A stretch of 64,000 nucleotides of DNA from an uncultured Clostridia bacterium. GTDB lineage: Bacteria > Bacillota > Clostridia > Christensenellales > QALW01. Positions 45,643 to 54,055 of the stretch are shown here, piece after piece. Each line of letters starts with the position of its first letter. The first letter of the stretch is position 1. The notes beneath the pieces were generated by a model. That model ran no database searches, was not told where the DNA came from, and saw nothing but the letters and a program-made list of their open reading frames with translations. The stretch lies in assembly GCA_934465535.1 (NCBI GenBank), contig CAKSKV010000006.1, positions 1-64,000 of the forward strand. The letters are read 5' to 3'. The position numbers and the translations under genes are program-made.

Positions 45643-47403
45643 ATGGAAAACAACAATGCAAATGAAAAAAAGGTGCTGCTCTCGGTTCAGGATCTGTTTG
45701 TAAAATTCCGGGTGCGCGGCAGGATACTTACCGCCATACGCGGGATATCCCTTGATATTTACGAAAATGAGTCCATTGCCATAGTGGGTGAGTCGGGCTC
45801 CGGCAAATCGGTATTTACAAAGACCTTTGCGGGAATGCTGGACGACAACGGCTTCATTGACAACGGAAATATAATTTTCAACGATGAGGAGCTGGCGGAC
45901 ACCTGTGTGCCCAAGGGGCGCACGGAGCGCTCGATAGTGGGACATGCATACAGAAAGCTGAACAGGTTTTCCTCGCTTGAGTTCGGCGCGGACACCTATA
46001 AGGAGATTCTGGAGCTTAAGCATGACAAGAAGATACGCATGTCTTTAAGCGACGAGGACGAGCAGGCATACAAGGACAAGATCAACGCGGCGCTGTTCCG
46101 CAGAACCGAAGCGTACAACCGCAAGCAGACCTATGCATCCTCGGAAAAGGACAAGATAAAAGCGGCAAACGAAGAAATCGATGCGGAGAATGCCAAAATA
46201 AATGCTTTGGGCAAGGAAATGAAGCAGGCCATCAAGACGCATAAGGCTGCGCTTAAGAAGGATGCTGCATATCAGGCGGAATATGCCGAAAAAATGCTGA
46301 AGCTGAAGGCAAAGTATGTAAAGGAAACGGAGCAGGAGCCGGATGCGCAGACAATGGAGCGCAACATGGTGCTTGCAAAGGAGATTTATCTTTCGGTAGG
46401 GCGTTACGGCGCATATAAGCGCATGCAGCTGATTCGCGGCCTGCTCAAGGCGTTGGGGCAGGCAATGCGAATGGGAGTTGACCTTAATGACGAGCAGCAG
46501 CGCAATGCAGTGTTTGACACCGTAGCCTTCCGCGTTAAATACCTTGACGAGAATGAAAAGCAGCTGCACGGAACCTGCGTGCTGAACCTTGCAAAAATCA
46601 AGTACGGCGGGGACTGGGGACAGATTCGCGGCAAGCGGATAGCCACCGTGTTCCAGGATCCGATGACCTCGCTGAACCCGATAATAACCATAGGCAAGCA
46701 GATTACTTCAATTATTATCAAGCATCAGCATTGCTCTGAGGTAGAAGCGCGCGAAAGAGCAATGATACTTATGAAAAAGGTCGGAATACCGAATGCGGAA
46801 AAGCGTTTTGACGACTATCCCTTCCAGTACTCCGGCGGTATGCGTCAGAGAATAGTTATTGCAATTGCTCTTTCCTGCCAGCCTAAGATCCTCATATGCG
46901 ATGAGCCTACAACCGCGCTGGACGTTACAATTCAGGCGCAGATACTTAAGCTTATAAAGGATCTGCAGAAGGAATTCGGGTATACCATCGTGTTTATTAC
47001 GCACGACCTTGGTGTGGTGGCGAATATTGCGGACCGCGTAGCCGTGCTGTATGCAGGACAGATAGTGGAGCTGGGCAAGGTGGAAGAGGTGTTCTACGAT
47101 CCGCGTCATCCGTACACTTGGGCGCTGCTTTCCTCGCTGCCGCAGCTTGCGCAGCGCAATACAAAGCTGTATTCCATTACCGGCACACCTCCGTCTTTGT
47201 ATAATACGATAGTGGGGGATCCGTTTGCACCGCGCAATCCGTACTGTCTCAAGATAGACACGGTAAAGGAACCGCCGATGTTCAAGGTGACGGATACGCA
47301 CTATGCGAAAACCTGGCTGCTTGATCCAAGAGCGCCGAAGGTGGAAAAACCGGAGATAATTACTGACATTCACGAACGGCTGATGAAAGCCTTCAATATT
47401 TGA
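45643..47403 (+). CDS. oppD: oligopeptide ABC transporter ATPase, OppD type with a long helical insertion
   Basis: ATPase subunit, 586 aa against about 330-360 usually. Walker A GESGSGKS is at residues 49-56, but the Q-loop ATVFQDPMTSLNP is at about 338, so roughly 225 residues (about 88-325) are inserted. The insert is rich in Lys, Glu and Ala and predicts helical or coiled-coil (KAANEEIDAENAKINALGKE). Signature YSGGMRQR (396-403), Walker B ILICDEP (416-422) and H-loop His 454 are intact. The C-terminal region reads GDPFAPRNPYC where the family usually has a four-Cys iron-sulfur motif; only one Cys remains. AAGGAGG precedes ATG 45643. Confidence 0.92.
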   Translation: MENNNANEKKVLLSVQDLFVKFRVRGRILTAIRGISLDIYENESIAIVGESGSGKSVFTKTFAGMLDDNGFIDNGNIIFNDEELADTCVPKGRTERSIVGHAYRKLNRFSSLEFGADTYKEILELKHDKKIRMSLSDEDEQAYKDKINAALFRRTEAYNRKQTYASSEKDKIKAANEEIDAENAKINALGKEMKQAIKTHKAALKKDAAYQAEYAEKMLKLKAKYVKETEQEPDAQTMERNMVLAKEIYLSVGRYGAYKRMQLIRGLLKALGQAMRMGVDLNDEQQRNAVFDTVAFRVKYLDENEKQLHGTCVLNLAKIKYGGDWGQIRGKRIATVFQDPMTSLNPIITIGKQITSIIIKHQHCSEVEARERAMILMKKVGIPNAEKRFDDYPFQYSGGMRQRIVIAIALSCQPKILICDEPTTALDVTIQAQILKLIKDLQKEFGYTIVFITHDLGVVANIADRVAVLYAGQIVELGKVEEVFYDPRHPYTWALLSSLPQLAQRNTKLYSITGTPPSLYNTIVGDPFAPRNPYCLKIDTVKEPPMFKVTDTHYAKTWLLDPRAPKVEKPEIITDIHERLMKAFNI

Positions 47404-47419
47404 TAAGGAGGGGATATCG

Positions 47420-48772
47420 GTGTCTGAATTGAAAAATGATGCCGCGGTTAAGGCGGTAAAGAAAAGCGGACGCGGCGCTTCACGGCTGCCGGAGCATGGC
47501 CCGGTGGACGCAAACGGCAGGGAAATACTGCTGTCGCTGAAGAATGTTGATATCACCTTCGGTAAGGGTGAGAAGGCGGTAAGAGCGGTTAAGAATGCGA
47601 CATTCGACATTTACCGCGGAGAGACATTTTCCCTTGTTGGAGAATCGGGTTCCGGAAAAACAACTATCGGACGGGCGGTTATAAGAGTAAACCCGTGTGC
47701 TGCCGGCGAAATCGATTATAAAGGCGTAAGGATATCCGGAAAGCTGCCCAGGGCGCTGGACCGTGAAGTAATCAGAAATATCCAGATGGTGTTTCAGGAT
47801 CCGGCGGCATCGCTTAACGAGCGCGCGACCGTTGATTATATTATTTCCGAGGGTCTGTATAATTTTCATCTGTTCAAGGATGAGGCGGACAGAGTGCACA
47901 AGGTGGAGGAGATCATAAATGAGGTTGGTCTGCTTCCTGAGCATCTGACAAGATACCCGCATGAGTTTTCGGGCGGTCAGCGTCAGAGAATTGGTCTTGC
48001 GCGTGCAATGGTTATGCAGCCGGAGCTGGTGGTGGCGGATGAGCCTATAAGCGCGCTGGATGTCTCCATTCGTGCGCAGGTGCTTAACCTGATGAAAAAA
48101 TTCCAGCAGGAGCGCGGTACGACATATCTGTTTATTGCACACGACCTTTCCATAGTGCGGTTTATCTCCGATCGTATCGGCGTTATATACAAGGGTGATA
48201 TAGTTGAGATAGCGGAGGCGGACGAGCTGTTTAATTACCCGCTGCATCCGTATACGCGCTCGCTGCTTTCGGCAATTCCGATTCCGGATCCGAAGCTGGA
48301 AAAGCACAAGGAGCTGTTTACCTACGATCCGTCGGTGCACGATTACAGCACGGAAAAGCCTGTGCTTACCGATATAGGGCATAACCATTTCGTATTCGGC
48401 AGCAGCAGCGAGATTGAGGCATACAAGGCTCAGCGAGAGGGAGAGCCGCTTAAATCCATAAAGATTCTTACTCCCGAACAGGAGCTGGCAAACGCTGCCG
48501 CCGAAGAAAAGGGAGAAAAAGCCGAGAAAAAGGAAATGCTGGAGGCAGAGCAGTATGTGCTGGATGCTCCGGTTCACGATACCGGCAACAAGTGGTACAG
48601 CGTTGGTTCATTCTTCCTTCCGATATTCGGTTTGATAGGATGGCTGCTGTTCAAGCACTTTAAGTATTACAGAAATTACAAGGCCTGCAAAAAGGGTACG
48701 CTGTGGGGGCTTGGAATTCTGGGAGGCATAATAGTGCTGTATCTGCTGCTTTTGCTTACATCTCTATTGTAA
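47420..48772 (+). CDS. oppF: oligopeptide ABC transporter ATPase, OppF type with a C-terminal membrane tail
   Basis: Partner ATPase, 450 aa. Walker A GESGSGKTT, Q-loop QMVFQDPAASLNER, signature FSGGQRQRIGLARAM, Walker B LVVADEPISALD, H-loop AHDLSIV are all intact. After the usual HPYTRSLLSAIPIPDP the chain goes on with YDPSVHDYSTEKP, seen in other Bacillota OppF, then a Glu/Lys/Ala linker, then two hydrophobic segments (about residues 394-411 and 430-449) ending in LLLLLTSLL. Membrane helices at the end of this ATPase are unusual. Start GTG 47420 has AAGGAGGGG. The opp operon ends here at a strong terminator. Confidence 0.92.
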   Translation: MSELKNDAAVKAVKKSGRGASRLPEHGPVDANGREILLSLKNVDITFGKGEKAVRAVKNATFDIYRGETFSLVGESGSGKTTIGRAVIRVNPCAAGEIDYKGVRISGKLPRALDREVIRNIQMVFQDPAASLNERATVDYIISEGLYNFHLFKDEADRVHKVEEIINEVGLLPEHLTRYPHEFSGGQRQRIGLARAMVMQPELVVADEPISALDVSIRAQVLNLMKKFQQERGTTYLFIAHDLSIVRFISDRIGVIYKGDIVEIAEADELFNYPLHPYTRSLLSAIPIPDPKLEKHKELFTYDPSVHDYSTEKPVLTDIGHNHFVFGSSSEIEAYKAQREGEPLKSIKILTPEQELANAAAEEKGEKAEKKEMLEAEQYVLDAPVHDTGNKWYSVGSFFLPIFGLIGWLLFKHFKYYRNYKACKKGTLWGLGILGGIIVLYLLLLLTSLL

Positions 48773-48779
48773 TTTATTC

Positions 48780-48808
48780 GGGCGTCCCCTCCGGGACGCC
48801 CTGTTTTT
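48780..48808 (+). terminator. terminator of the opp operon
   Basis: GGGCGTCCC-CTCC-GGGACGCCC perfect stem followed by TGTTTTT. Confidence 0.92.
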
Positions 48809-48946
48809 ACCGGGGTTCCGGTTCGCATTTTTTACATAATCGGGTTTTACGAAGCAAAGCTTTTTATGACAGACGGTATAATTGAGTGCAGATATAAGGC
48901 CCGAAACGGATGAGAATACCGGCAAAAAATATATCGGAGGTTTTTG

Positions 48947-50197
48947 ATGAGCAGGACGACTGGCAATGCAAAGGATACGCGGCCGAAGCTCAAACCTGTT
49001 GAAAAGGTGAATTTATCGTCCAAGCGCTGGCCGCTGCGGCTGGCCATTGTTATAGTGGCGATAATAGTGGCAGGCTTGGCGTTCGGATATGCGTTCTCGC
49101 AGCTGGTGCACGGCGATGAGGGATGGCAGACAATAAGGGCATCCTCGTCTGAATTGCCGGCTTGTGACAGCGAAATGGTGCTGCGGTATAATTTGGGCGC
49201 GGGTGAAATGTCCGCCGGTGCGGAGAAGAAGGCGGTAATGCAGGTGTACACCGACGCGTGCGTGGAAATGTACCGGCTGCTGGATGCCACCGTGCAATAC
49301 GGGGCAGTGCACAATATGGCATATATAAACGCGCACCCTAATGAAGAGATAGAAGTGGATGAGCCGCTTTACAGGGTGTTGGAGCTGATAAACAAATATG
49401 ACAGCAAACAGATATTTTTAGCGCCGTTATATGCGGATTATTATAATCTGTTTTCCTCTGAGGATGATGTGATAGCTGCGGGGTTTGATCCGCGAAGGAA
49501 TGCAGACACTGCCGAGTATTTTGAAAAGGTGAGCGGGTATATTAAAAATGTCCGCATGGTGCTTAGCGGCGGCAATACCGTAAGACTGGAGATACCGCAG
49601 GACTATATGCAGTTTGCAAAGGATAACGGCATTGAAACATTTATTGACCTGTGGTGGATGCGTACTGCATTTATGATAGATCACGCGGCCCAAGCGCTGC
49701 GGAATGCCGGGTTTGAAAACGGGATTCTCGGCTCGGAGGAGGGCTTTTCGGCAAGCCTTGGCAATAGCGGGAGCGTGAGTGCTTCTGTGTATGACCGTGA
49801 GGACGGAAAACGCATTGAAACGGCGGAGATTAAATTTGATGCGCCGGCAAGCGCGGTGTATTTCCATTTACGGCCTGATGCGCAGGCGGACAGAACCTAT
49901 CGCTACGAGTATGCGGACGGCAGCGTTGCGGGACTGTATCTTTCGGTGAATGACGGGCTTTGCTATGCGGCAAAGGAGGATATGTATTTTTATTCCCATA
50001 CGGCGGGCTGCGGAGAAATATTGCTGAAAATGCTGCCCGTATATGCAAGTGCGACACTGGACACGGACAGTGTGAAGAAAGCTGCATCGGAAGGAATATA
50101 CAGCGTATGGTGTGAAGAAAATACAATTTATGCAACGGATAAGAATGCGGAGATTACTCTAGCTTCGGGAGCGCAGTACGGCGTTGTAAAAGGATAA
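48947..50197 (+). CDS. membrane-anchored ApbE-like protein, probably catalytically inactive
   Basis: A 416-aa protein with one N-terminal membrane helix (residues 31-51) and a large outside domain. Residues 233-252, IDLWWMRTAFMIDHAAQALR, align with the ApbE (FAD:protein FMN transferase) core IDLGGIAKGYAVDRAAELL, and are followed by NAGFENGILGSEEGFSASLG, the equivalent of the GGN strand. Earlier parts (AYINAHPNEEIEVDEPLYRVL) also fit ApbE topology. The GG and KG residues that hold FAD are replaced by WW and TA, so flavin transfer looks impossible. There is no lipobox. ATG 48947 has CGGAGG. It follows the opp operon after a terminator; a role with the transporter is only suggested by position. 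The family call is my reading of the pattern, not a search. Confidence 0.5.
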   Translation: MSRTTGNAKDTRPKLKPVEKVNLSSKRWPLRLAIVIVAIIVAGLAFGYAFSQLVHGDEGWQTIRASSSELPACDSEMVLRYNLGAGEMSAGAEKKAVMQVYTDACVEMYRLLDATVQYGAVHNMAYINAHPNEEIEVDEPLYRVLELINKYDSKQIFLAPLYADYYNLFSSEDDVIAAGFDPRRNADTAEYFEKVSGYIKNVRMVLSGGNTVRLEIPQDYMQFAKDNGIETFIDLWWMRTAFMIDHAAQALRNAGFENGILGSEEGFSASLGNSGSVSASVYDREDGKRIETAEIKFDAPASAVYFHLRPDAQADRTYRYEYADGSVAGLYLSVNDGLCYAAKEDMYFYSHTAGCGEILLKMLPVYASATLDTDSVKKAASEGIYSVWCEENTIYATDKNAEITLASGAQYGVVKG

Positions 50198-50239
50198 AGC
50201 GGTTTTAAGTAAAGCCGGAATACTGAATACGGATTATGT

Positions 50240-50273
50240 AGGCACGGTCGGCTATCGGCTGTGCCTGTTTTTT
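50240..50273 (+). terminator. terminator of the ApbE-like gene
   Basis: AGGCACGGTCGG (50240-50251) pairs with TCGGCTGTGCCT (50255-50266, three G-U), then GTTTTTT. Confidence 0.75.
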
Positions 50274-50327
50274 ATGCAGGCTGTGCCGGAATATGATGAA
50301 AAAGACGGGACGCAGGCGTGCGATTTT

Positions 50328-50792
50328 TTAGTATCTTATCCAACCGGAAGAGCCGAGGGCAAGATCGAGAGCGAGAAACAGCAGCAGTATGGCGGTAAGG
50401 GTACAGGATATTATAAACAGCAGCAGCTTATCCCGTTTAAGAGAACGGATATAGCGCTCGGAGGACATTTTGACTTCAAAGAGGCGCCTTTCATAGGCAC
50501 GACGCAGAGCCGCTTCGGACTGGCTGTCGGAAGCATCGACGGAAGATTCGTCATCGGGAGGCTTGCTGTCTTGCAGTGGTTGGCCGGTGAGCATATCATC
50601 AAGTGAGCCGCCCATGGCGGTGACTATAAGAGAAATTGTTTCAAGGCGGGGATCAGATGTGTCTCCGCTGAAAATTTTTCTTATGGTGGAATCCGGCAGC
50701 TGAGTAGCGGCAGAAAGCTCGGCCCAGGACATGCCGGAGCGTTCTTTGAGGGCTAAAAGATATTTTCGGCCGGTTTCAAAGGTGTTTTGCAA
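50328..50792 (-). CDS. XRE-family HTH protein with a C-terminal membrane helix
   Basis: A 154-aa protein. Residues 1-65 are a Cro/C1-type HTH: LLALKERSGMSWAELSAATQ, LPDSTIRKIFSG, TISLIVTAMGGSLDDMLTG. A charged linker and a helical segment follow, then a single membrane helix (LLLFIISCTLTAILLLFLAL, about residues 123-142) and a short tail. It is a DNA-binding domain held at the membrane. The start is TTG 50792 with GGAG nine bases upstream; no ATG fits. It is convergent with the ApbE-like gene and is preceded by three phased repeats that may be its own operator. No known target family is recognised. Confidence 0.8.
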   Translation of the reverse strand: MQNTFETGRKYLLALKERSGMSWAELSAATQLPDSTIRKIFSGDTSDPRLETISLIVTAMGGSLDDMLTGQPLQDSKPPDDESSVDASDSQSEAALRRAYERRLFEVKMSSERYIRSLKRDKLLLFIISCTLTAILLLFLALDLALGSSGWIRY

Positions 50793-50808
50793 TTATATCA
50801 ACTCCGTT

Positions 50809-50864
50809 TTCGTATTTTACCGATGTGCTGTTCGTATTTTACCAAGGGGTGTTAAAATTTTACC
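50809..50864 (-). repeat. three direct repeats spaced 21-22 bp, candidate operator
   Basis: On the plus strand TTCGTATTTTACC occurs at 50809-50821 and 50831-50843, and the core ATTTTACC again at 50857-50864. Spacing is two helical turns, so all lie on one DNA face. They lie between the -10 box and start codon of the XRE gene. Confidence 0.8.
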
Positions 50865-50877
50865 GGGCAATAGTAAA

Positions 50878-50883
50878 ATTATA
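50878..50883 (-). promoter_or_regulatory. extended -10 promoter of the XRE gene
   Basis: Minus strand TGC-TATAAT; no good -35 box is seen (GTCGGG at the expected place). The start would be near 50871, upstream of all three repeats. Confidence 0.55.
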
Positions 50884-51087
50884 GCAATTGCATTTGGCAG
50901 CCCGACATGTTATTCTTGTGCTGAAACAAAAGGTGAGTCGGATTTTGGCATACAAGGTCGGATTTATACTATCAAATATCATCATAACCATTATATACCA
51001 ATTGTTGTGTAAAAGTCAACAGTATCAAAGATAAAAATAAAAGTAAAATACACCAGGCAGTAGGCATGTGCCGTAAAGTCGAAGCGC

Positions 51088-51107
51088 CGTACAAAATTGA
51101 TTGTACG
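51088..51107. promoter_or_regulatory. inverted repeat upstream of the holin gene
   Basis: CGTACAA (51088-51094), six bases, TTGTACG (51101-51107). It could be an operator half-site pair or an RNA hairpin. Confidence 0.4.
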
Positions 51108-51184
51108 CTGAACATTATATGCGCAGGATAAAAAAATATGCACAGGCGTTTCAAAATTACAGAAAAAAATTCAGGAGGTAAAAA

Positions 51185-51571
51185 ATGAGCTTTATATCAC
51201 GCTTTATAGGGGAGTACGGAACGGTGATGCTTTATGCGGTGATAACGGCATTTGCCGGCGCAGCGGTTGCGGTGCTTAAAAAGACAGCGGCGCGCCATGC
51301 AAAGGGGCGGGCTGCAAAAAGAACGGTTTGCAGCTGTATAGAGTATGTTAAGGCGTTATATGCAGACATGCCGGCTGAGGAACAGAAGGAAGAAACGGTT
51401 AAGGCGGTTATGGACGCGCTGGCCGTAAAGGGAATATACATTTCGGATATTGAAGCAAGAATGCGCATAGCGCGGCAGATGAAGGAAAATGGCGAGAAGA
51501 CAGGCAAAGCAGCCGAGGTAGAGGAGAAAGAAGACGGGGAGGAAAAAGAAAACAGCCTTTGGTATTTTTGA
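51185..51571 (+). CDS. phage holin, LLH family-like, orphan
   Basis: A 128-aa protein with one N-terminal membrane helix (YGTVMLYAVITAFAGAAVAV), a Lys/Arg/Ala helical region and the segment VKAVMDALAVKGIYISDIEA, the pattern of LLH-family holins, then a highly charged Glu/Lys tail. Holins make pores for phage lysins, but no lysin or other phage gene is nearby. AGGAGG lies directly upstream of ATG 51185. Its last codons overlap a hairpin that can terminate the opposite gene. It may be a domesticated remnant. Confidence 0.68.
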   Translation: MSFISRFIGEYGTVMLYAVITAFAGAAVAVLKKTAARHAKGRAAKRTVCSCIEYVKALYADMPAEEQKEETVKAVMDALAVKGIYISDIEARMRIARQMKENGEKTGKAAEVEEKEDGEEKENSLWYF

Positions 51572-51584
51572 AAAAACCAAAGGC
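51555..51584 (-). terminator. terminator of the ABC exporter operon, inside the holin gene 3' end
   Basis: GCCTTTGGT (51555-51563) and ACCAAAGGC (51576-51584) form a perfect 9-bp stem; on the minus strand it is followed by TGTTTTCTTTTT. Confidence 0.72.
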
Positions 51585-51640
51585 TTGAATCGGGCATTTG
51601 CTGATGCAGAGCATTTCCGATGCCGAAAGTGCAGCTCGTA

Positions 51641-53242
51641 TCAAAGCGTACTGAAGATGCCGCACCCTCTTTTATGCAGCCAAGCAAGCCAAAGGGCAGA
51701 AAGCAGCAGATTGAATACGGCAAGCAGGCACAGATAAAGGGCGGCATTCAGTCCGGCCGGCACCAGCAGGAAGCCCCCAACTGCGGTTATTACTGCCCCG
51801 AAGAAGCCAAGGAGCATTATAAGCAATATGCTGATGCTGTGTTTTATGGGCGTTGTTTCGTTGGTCCATTTAAGGTTGGGCATTTTCAGATCCAACATAA
51901 GCCCGAGAGCAGACAGGGAAAGTACAAAGGAAAAGGTCTGCGCAATTACCGCAAAGAAAGAGGCGGCAGTGTACTGATATGCAATGGCGGTAAGGGCTAT
52001 GCACAGCGCCGCAGGCAGAAGCGTGAGAATAAGCTGCATTGACAGCTTTGCACACAGCACCTGCCGGGGCTTAACGGGAAGTGACTGCATAAGCCACAGG
52101 TTTTTGCCCTCGAGAGATACGGACGGTGTGGAAATGGTATTCATGGACGCAATCAGGCAAACGGCGGCGCAGAGAAAAACGGGGACTATATCGTTCGGCA
52201 GCCCGAGCTGTACGGTGAACAGCGAGGTCAGCGCCCCGCCCTTAAGGGCAAAGAATACTCCGCCTACCGGCAGCAAAAGAATACCAAGCCCGCAATTGAG
52301 CATATAGTTGGGGCTGGAATAAAAACGGCTGAATTCCTTGGCAAGCAGGGCGGCAAATATCCCTTTGGGCTTGGAACCGGTGATTTTGCCGCTTTTGACG
52401 GCAGCGGCACCGGTTGAACCGGTGATTTTGAGAAAAGTGCGGGAAAGCAGCAGCCACATAATTGCAAACAGAACAAGCACAACAGCCGCCACTGCGGCAA
52501 GGGAGGGCAGATCGCCGGCGCCGGCGCACCCGAAAATGTAAACGGGCAGCGCATCGCTTTTGATCTTATCGCTGTAAAGGTCTATATTTTCAAGCAGTCC
52601 GTCAATGATAGTTTGCGCTTTGAAATAAAAGGCATAATAAGCGCCCATAAACAGCAGGGATACAATCACCGTTATTATGCTTTTGCGCTTAAGCTTACGG
52701 CTGATTTGGGCAACCACCCAGCCGAGAAGGCAGGAAAGGGTAAGCACGAATATTGATATAAGAGCGAAAAACAGCAGTGAGCTTAGTATAATCACGGGAG
52801 CGGAGGATACCATGATAAAATAAATTACGCAAGCAGGCAGCATAACCACGCCGGAATACATAAGCCCCATAAGATATACGCTTAAAAGGCGGGAGGCAAT
52901 GATGGTTTTAACCGGTATGGGCATGGACAGGAGAAGGTCGTTGTCCTTTGCAAGGTAAAGTGCGGAATATGTGCTGAAAACACTTCCGAAGGTGCCGAGC
53001 AATATGGCTATAAGCCCGGTAAGGGCAAAATAGAGCCAGTTCGCTCCGGCAGCGGACAGCGGCAGGCAGAGAGAGAATGCCAAAGAGGCGAATATTCCGC
53101 CCAGCACCGCTATCATCAAAACGGCAAAAAAGCAAAGATATGCAGCGGTTGCTCCCTTGGAGCGGGCCTTGTTGTTTTTGGCATCGTAGAAATAGCTGCG
53201 GAATATTTCCGTAAGCTGCTTTTTTACGAGAATTTTCAGCAT
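51641..53242 (-). CDS. ABC exporter membrane subunit (ABC-2-like, 12 helices)
   Basis: A 533-aa membrane protein paired with the ATPase upstream. About 12 hydrophobic helices are seen in two halves of six, with a cytosolic linker around residues 270-300 (STGAAAVKSGKITGSKPKG). The N-terminus MLKILVKKQLTEIFRSYFYD and the DNDLLLSMPIPVKTIIASRL and KNLWLMQSLPVKPRQVLCAK repeats (one per half) are typical of large ABC-2/YhaP-like exporter permeases. The start overlaps the ATPase gene by seven bases, so the two are coupled. Cargo is unknown. Confidence 0.85.
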   Translation of the reverse strand: MLKILVKKQLTEIFRSYFYDAKNNKARSKGATAAYLCFFAVLMIAVLGGIFASLAFSLCLPLSAAGANWLYFALTGLIAILLGTFGSVFSTYSALYLAKDNDLLLSMPIPVKTIIASRLLSVYLMGLMYSGVVMLPACVIYFIMVSSAPVIILSSLLFFALISIFVLTLSCLLGWVVAQISRKLKRKSIITVIVSLLFMGAYYAFYFKAQTIIDGLLENIDLYSDKIKSDALPVYIFGCAGAGDLPSLAAVAAVVLVLFAIMWLLLSRTFLKITGSTGAAAVKSGKITGSKPKGIFAALLAKEFSRFYSSPNYMLNCGLGILLLPVGGVFFALKGGALTSLFTVQLGLPNDIVPVFLCAAVCLIASMNTISTPSVSLEGKNLWLMQSLPVKPRQVLCAKLSMQLILTLLPAALCIALTAIAYQYTAASFFAVIAQTFSFVLSLSALGLMLDLKMPNLKWTNETTPIKHSISILLIMLLGFFGAVITAVGGFLLVPAGLNAALYLCLLAVFNLLLSALWLAWLHKRGCGIFSTL

Positions 53243-53949
53243 GTTTTTTCCTCCAGTTCAAGGAAAACATCCTCAAGTGATTCATCGCCGCGCACCTGTG
53301 CCATGGAGCCGGAGCGGATGAGCCGTCCGCCTTTGATTATGGCCACCTTATCGCACAGCTTTTCGGCCACTTCAAGCACATGGGTGGAAAAGAATATTGC
53401 GTTGCCGTCATTGCAGAAGGAACGCATCATTTCCTTTAGGGTATAGGAGGCCTTTGGGTCAAGGCCTACAAAGGGCTCGTCCATAAGGATAAGACGCGGC
53501 GAGTGTATCCAGGCGGCAATTATTGCAAGCTTTTGCTTCATTCCGTGGGAATATGCGGCAATGGGCTGGGCAAGGTGGCGGTTCATTTCAAATAAAGAGG
53601 CGTATTTTTCTATGCGCTCCTTACGGGACGCGGCGTCAATAGCAAATATATCGGCAATGAAGTTAAGGTATTTTATGCCCGTCATATAGTCGTAAAGGTC
53701 GGGATTATCCGGAATGTAGGCAATATCGCGTTTGCATTGCAGAGGCTCCGTCTTTACGGAATGACCGTTTATAAATATTTCGCCGCTGTCAAATTGCAGT
53801 ATTCCGGCAACGGATTTCAGCGTGGTGGTTTTTCCGGCGCCGTTGTGCCCGATAAAGCCGTATATTTCACCGGGGGCGATATGCAGGCAAAGATCGTCCA
53901 CGGCCTTTTGTTCACCGTAGTATTTTGTCAGATGTTCTATTTTCAGCAT
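53236..53949 (-). CDS. ABC exporter ATPase, EcsA/YtrB-like
   Basis: A 237-aa ATPase: Walker A GHNGAGKTTT, Q-loop YIPDNPDLYDYMTG, signature YSHGMKQK, Walker B LILMDEPFVGLDP, H-loop STHVLEVAE. SHG in place of SGG is common in EcsA-type exporters. It is first in a two-gene operon with the 12-helix permease and has its own consensus promoter. Some relatives are neighbours of protease or sporulation functions; nothing here indicates the cargo. Confidence 0.92.
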   Translation of the reverse strand: MLKIEHLTKYYGEQKAVDDLCLHIAPGEIYGFIGHNGAGKTTTLKSVAGILQFDSGEIFINGHSVKTEPLQCKRDIAYIPDNPDLYDYMTGIKYLNFIADIFAIDAASRKERIEKYASLFEMNRHLAQPIAAYSHGMKQKLAIIAAWIHSPRLILMDEPFVGLDPKASYTLKEMMRSFCNDGNAIFFSTHVLEVAEKLCDKVAIIKGGRLIRSGSMAQVRGDESLEDVFLELEEKTC

Positions 53950-54026
53950 TGTTTTTCTCCTTGAATAAAATTAAAAGAAAAGCTGTGATCTGCCGGAAAG
54001 CAGATTAGAAAATGAAATATGTAAGA

Positions 54027-54055
54027 ATTATAAGCCGGCGGCAGAGATATGTCAA
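54027..54055 (-). promoter_or_regulatory. consensus promoter of the ABC exporter operon
   Basis: Minus strand TTGACA (54055-54050), 17-bp spacer, TATAAT (54032-54027). Confidence 0.9.

Larger units (their letters stand above)
50793..51184. other. A/T-rich divergent regulatory region between the XRE gene and the holin gene
   Basis: 392 bp with no supported gene. It contains the XRE promoter, three phased direct repeats, and an inverted repeat ahead of the holin gene. The minus-strand frame at 50972-51154 (TTG start, one hydrophobic stretch) is too weak to call. Confidence 0.6.

Noticed and set aside
50274..50606. 110-codon plus-strand frame over the XRE gene
   Set aside because: The minus-strand product has a clear HTH and membrane helix; the plus frame is its shadow and includes a terminator.
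50972..51154. 60-codon minus-strand frame with a hydrophobic stretch
   Set aside because: It has a TTG start, no ribosome site and lies in A/T-rich DNA; too weak to call a gene.
50328..51571. Prophage remnant containing the XRE gene and holin
   Set aside because: Apart from the holin-like gene there is no integrase, lysin, structural gene or attachment-site repeat, so I keep it as an orphan pair.
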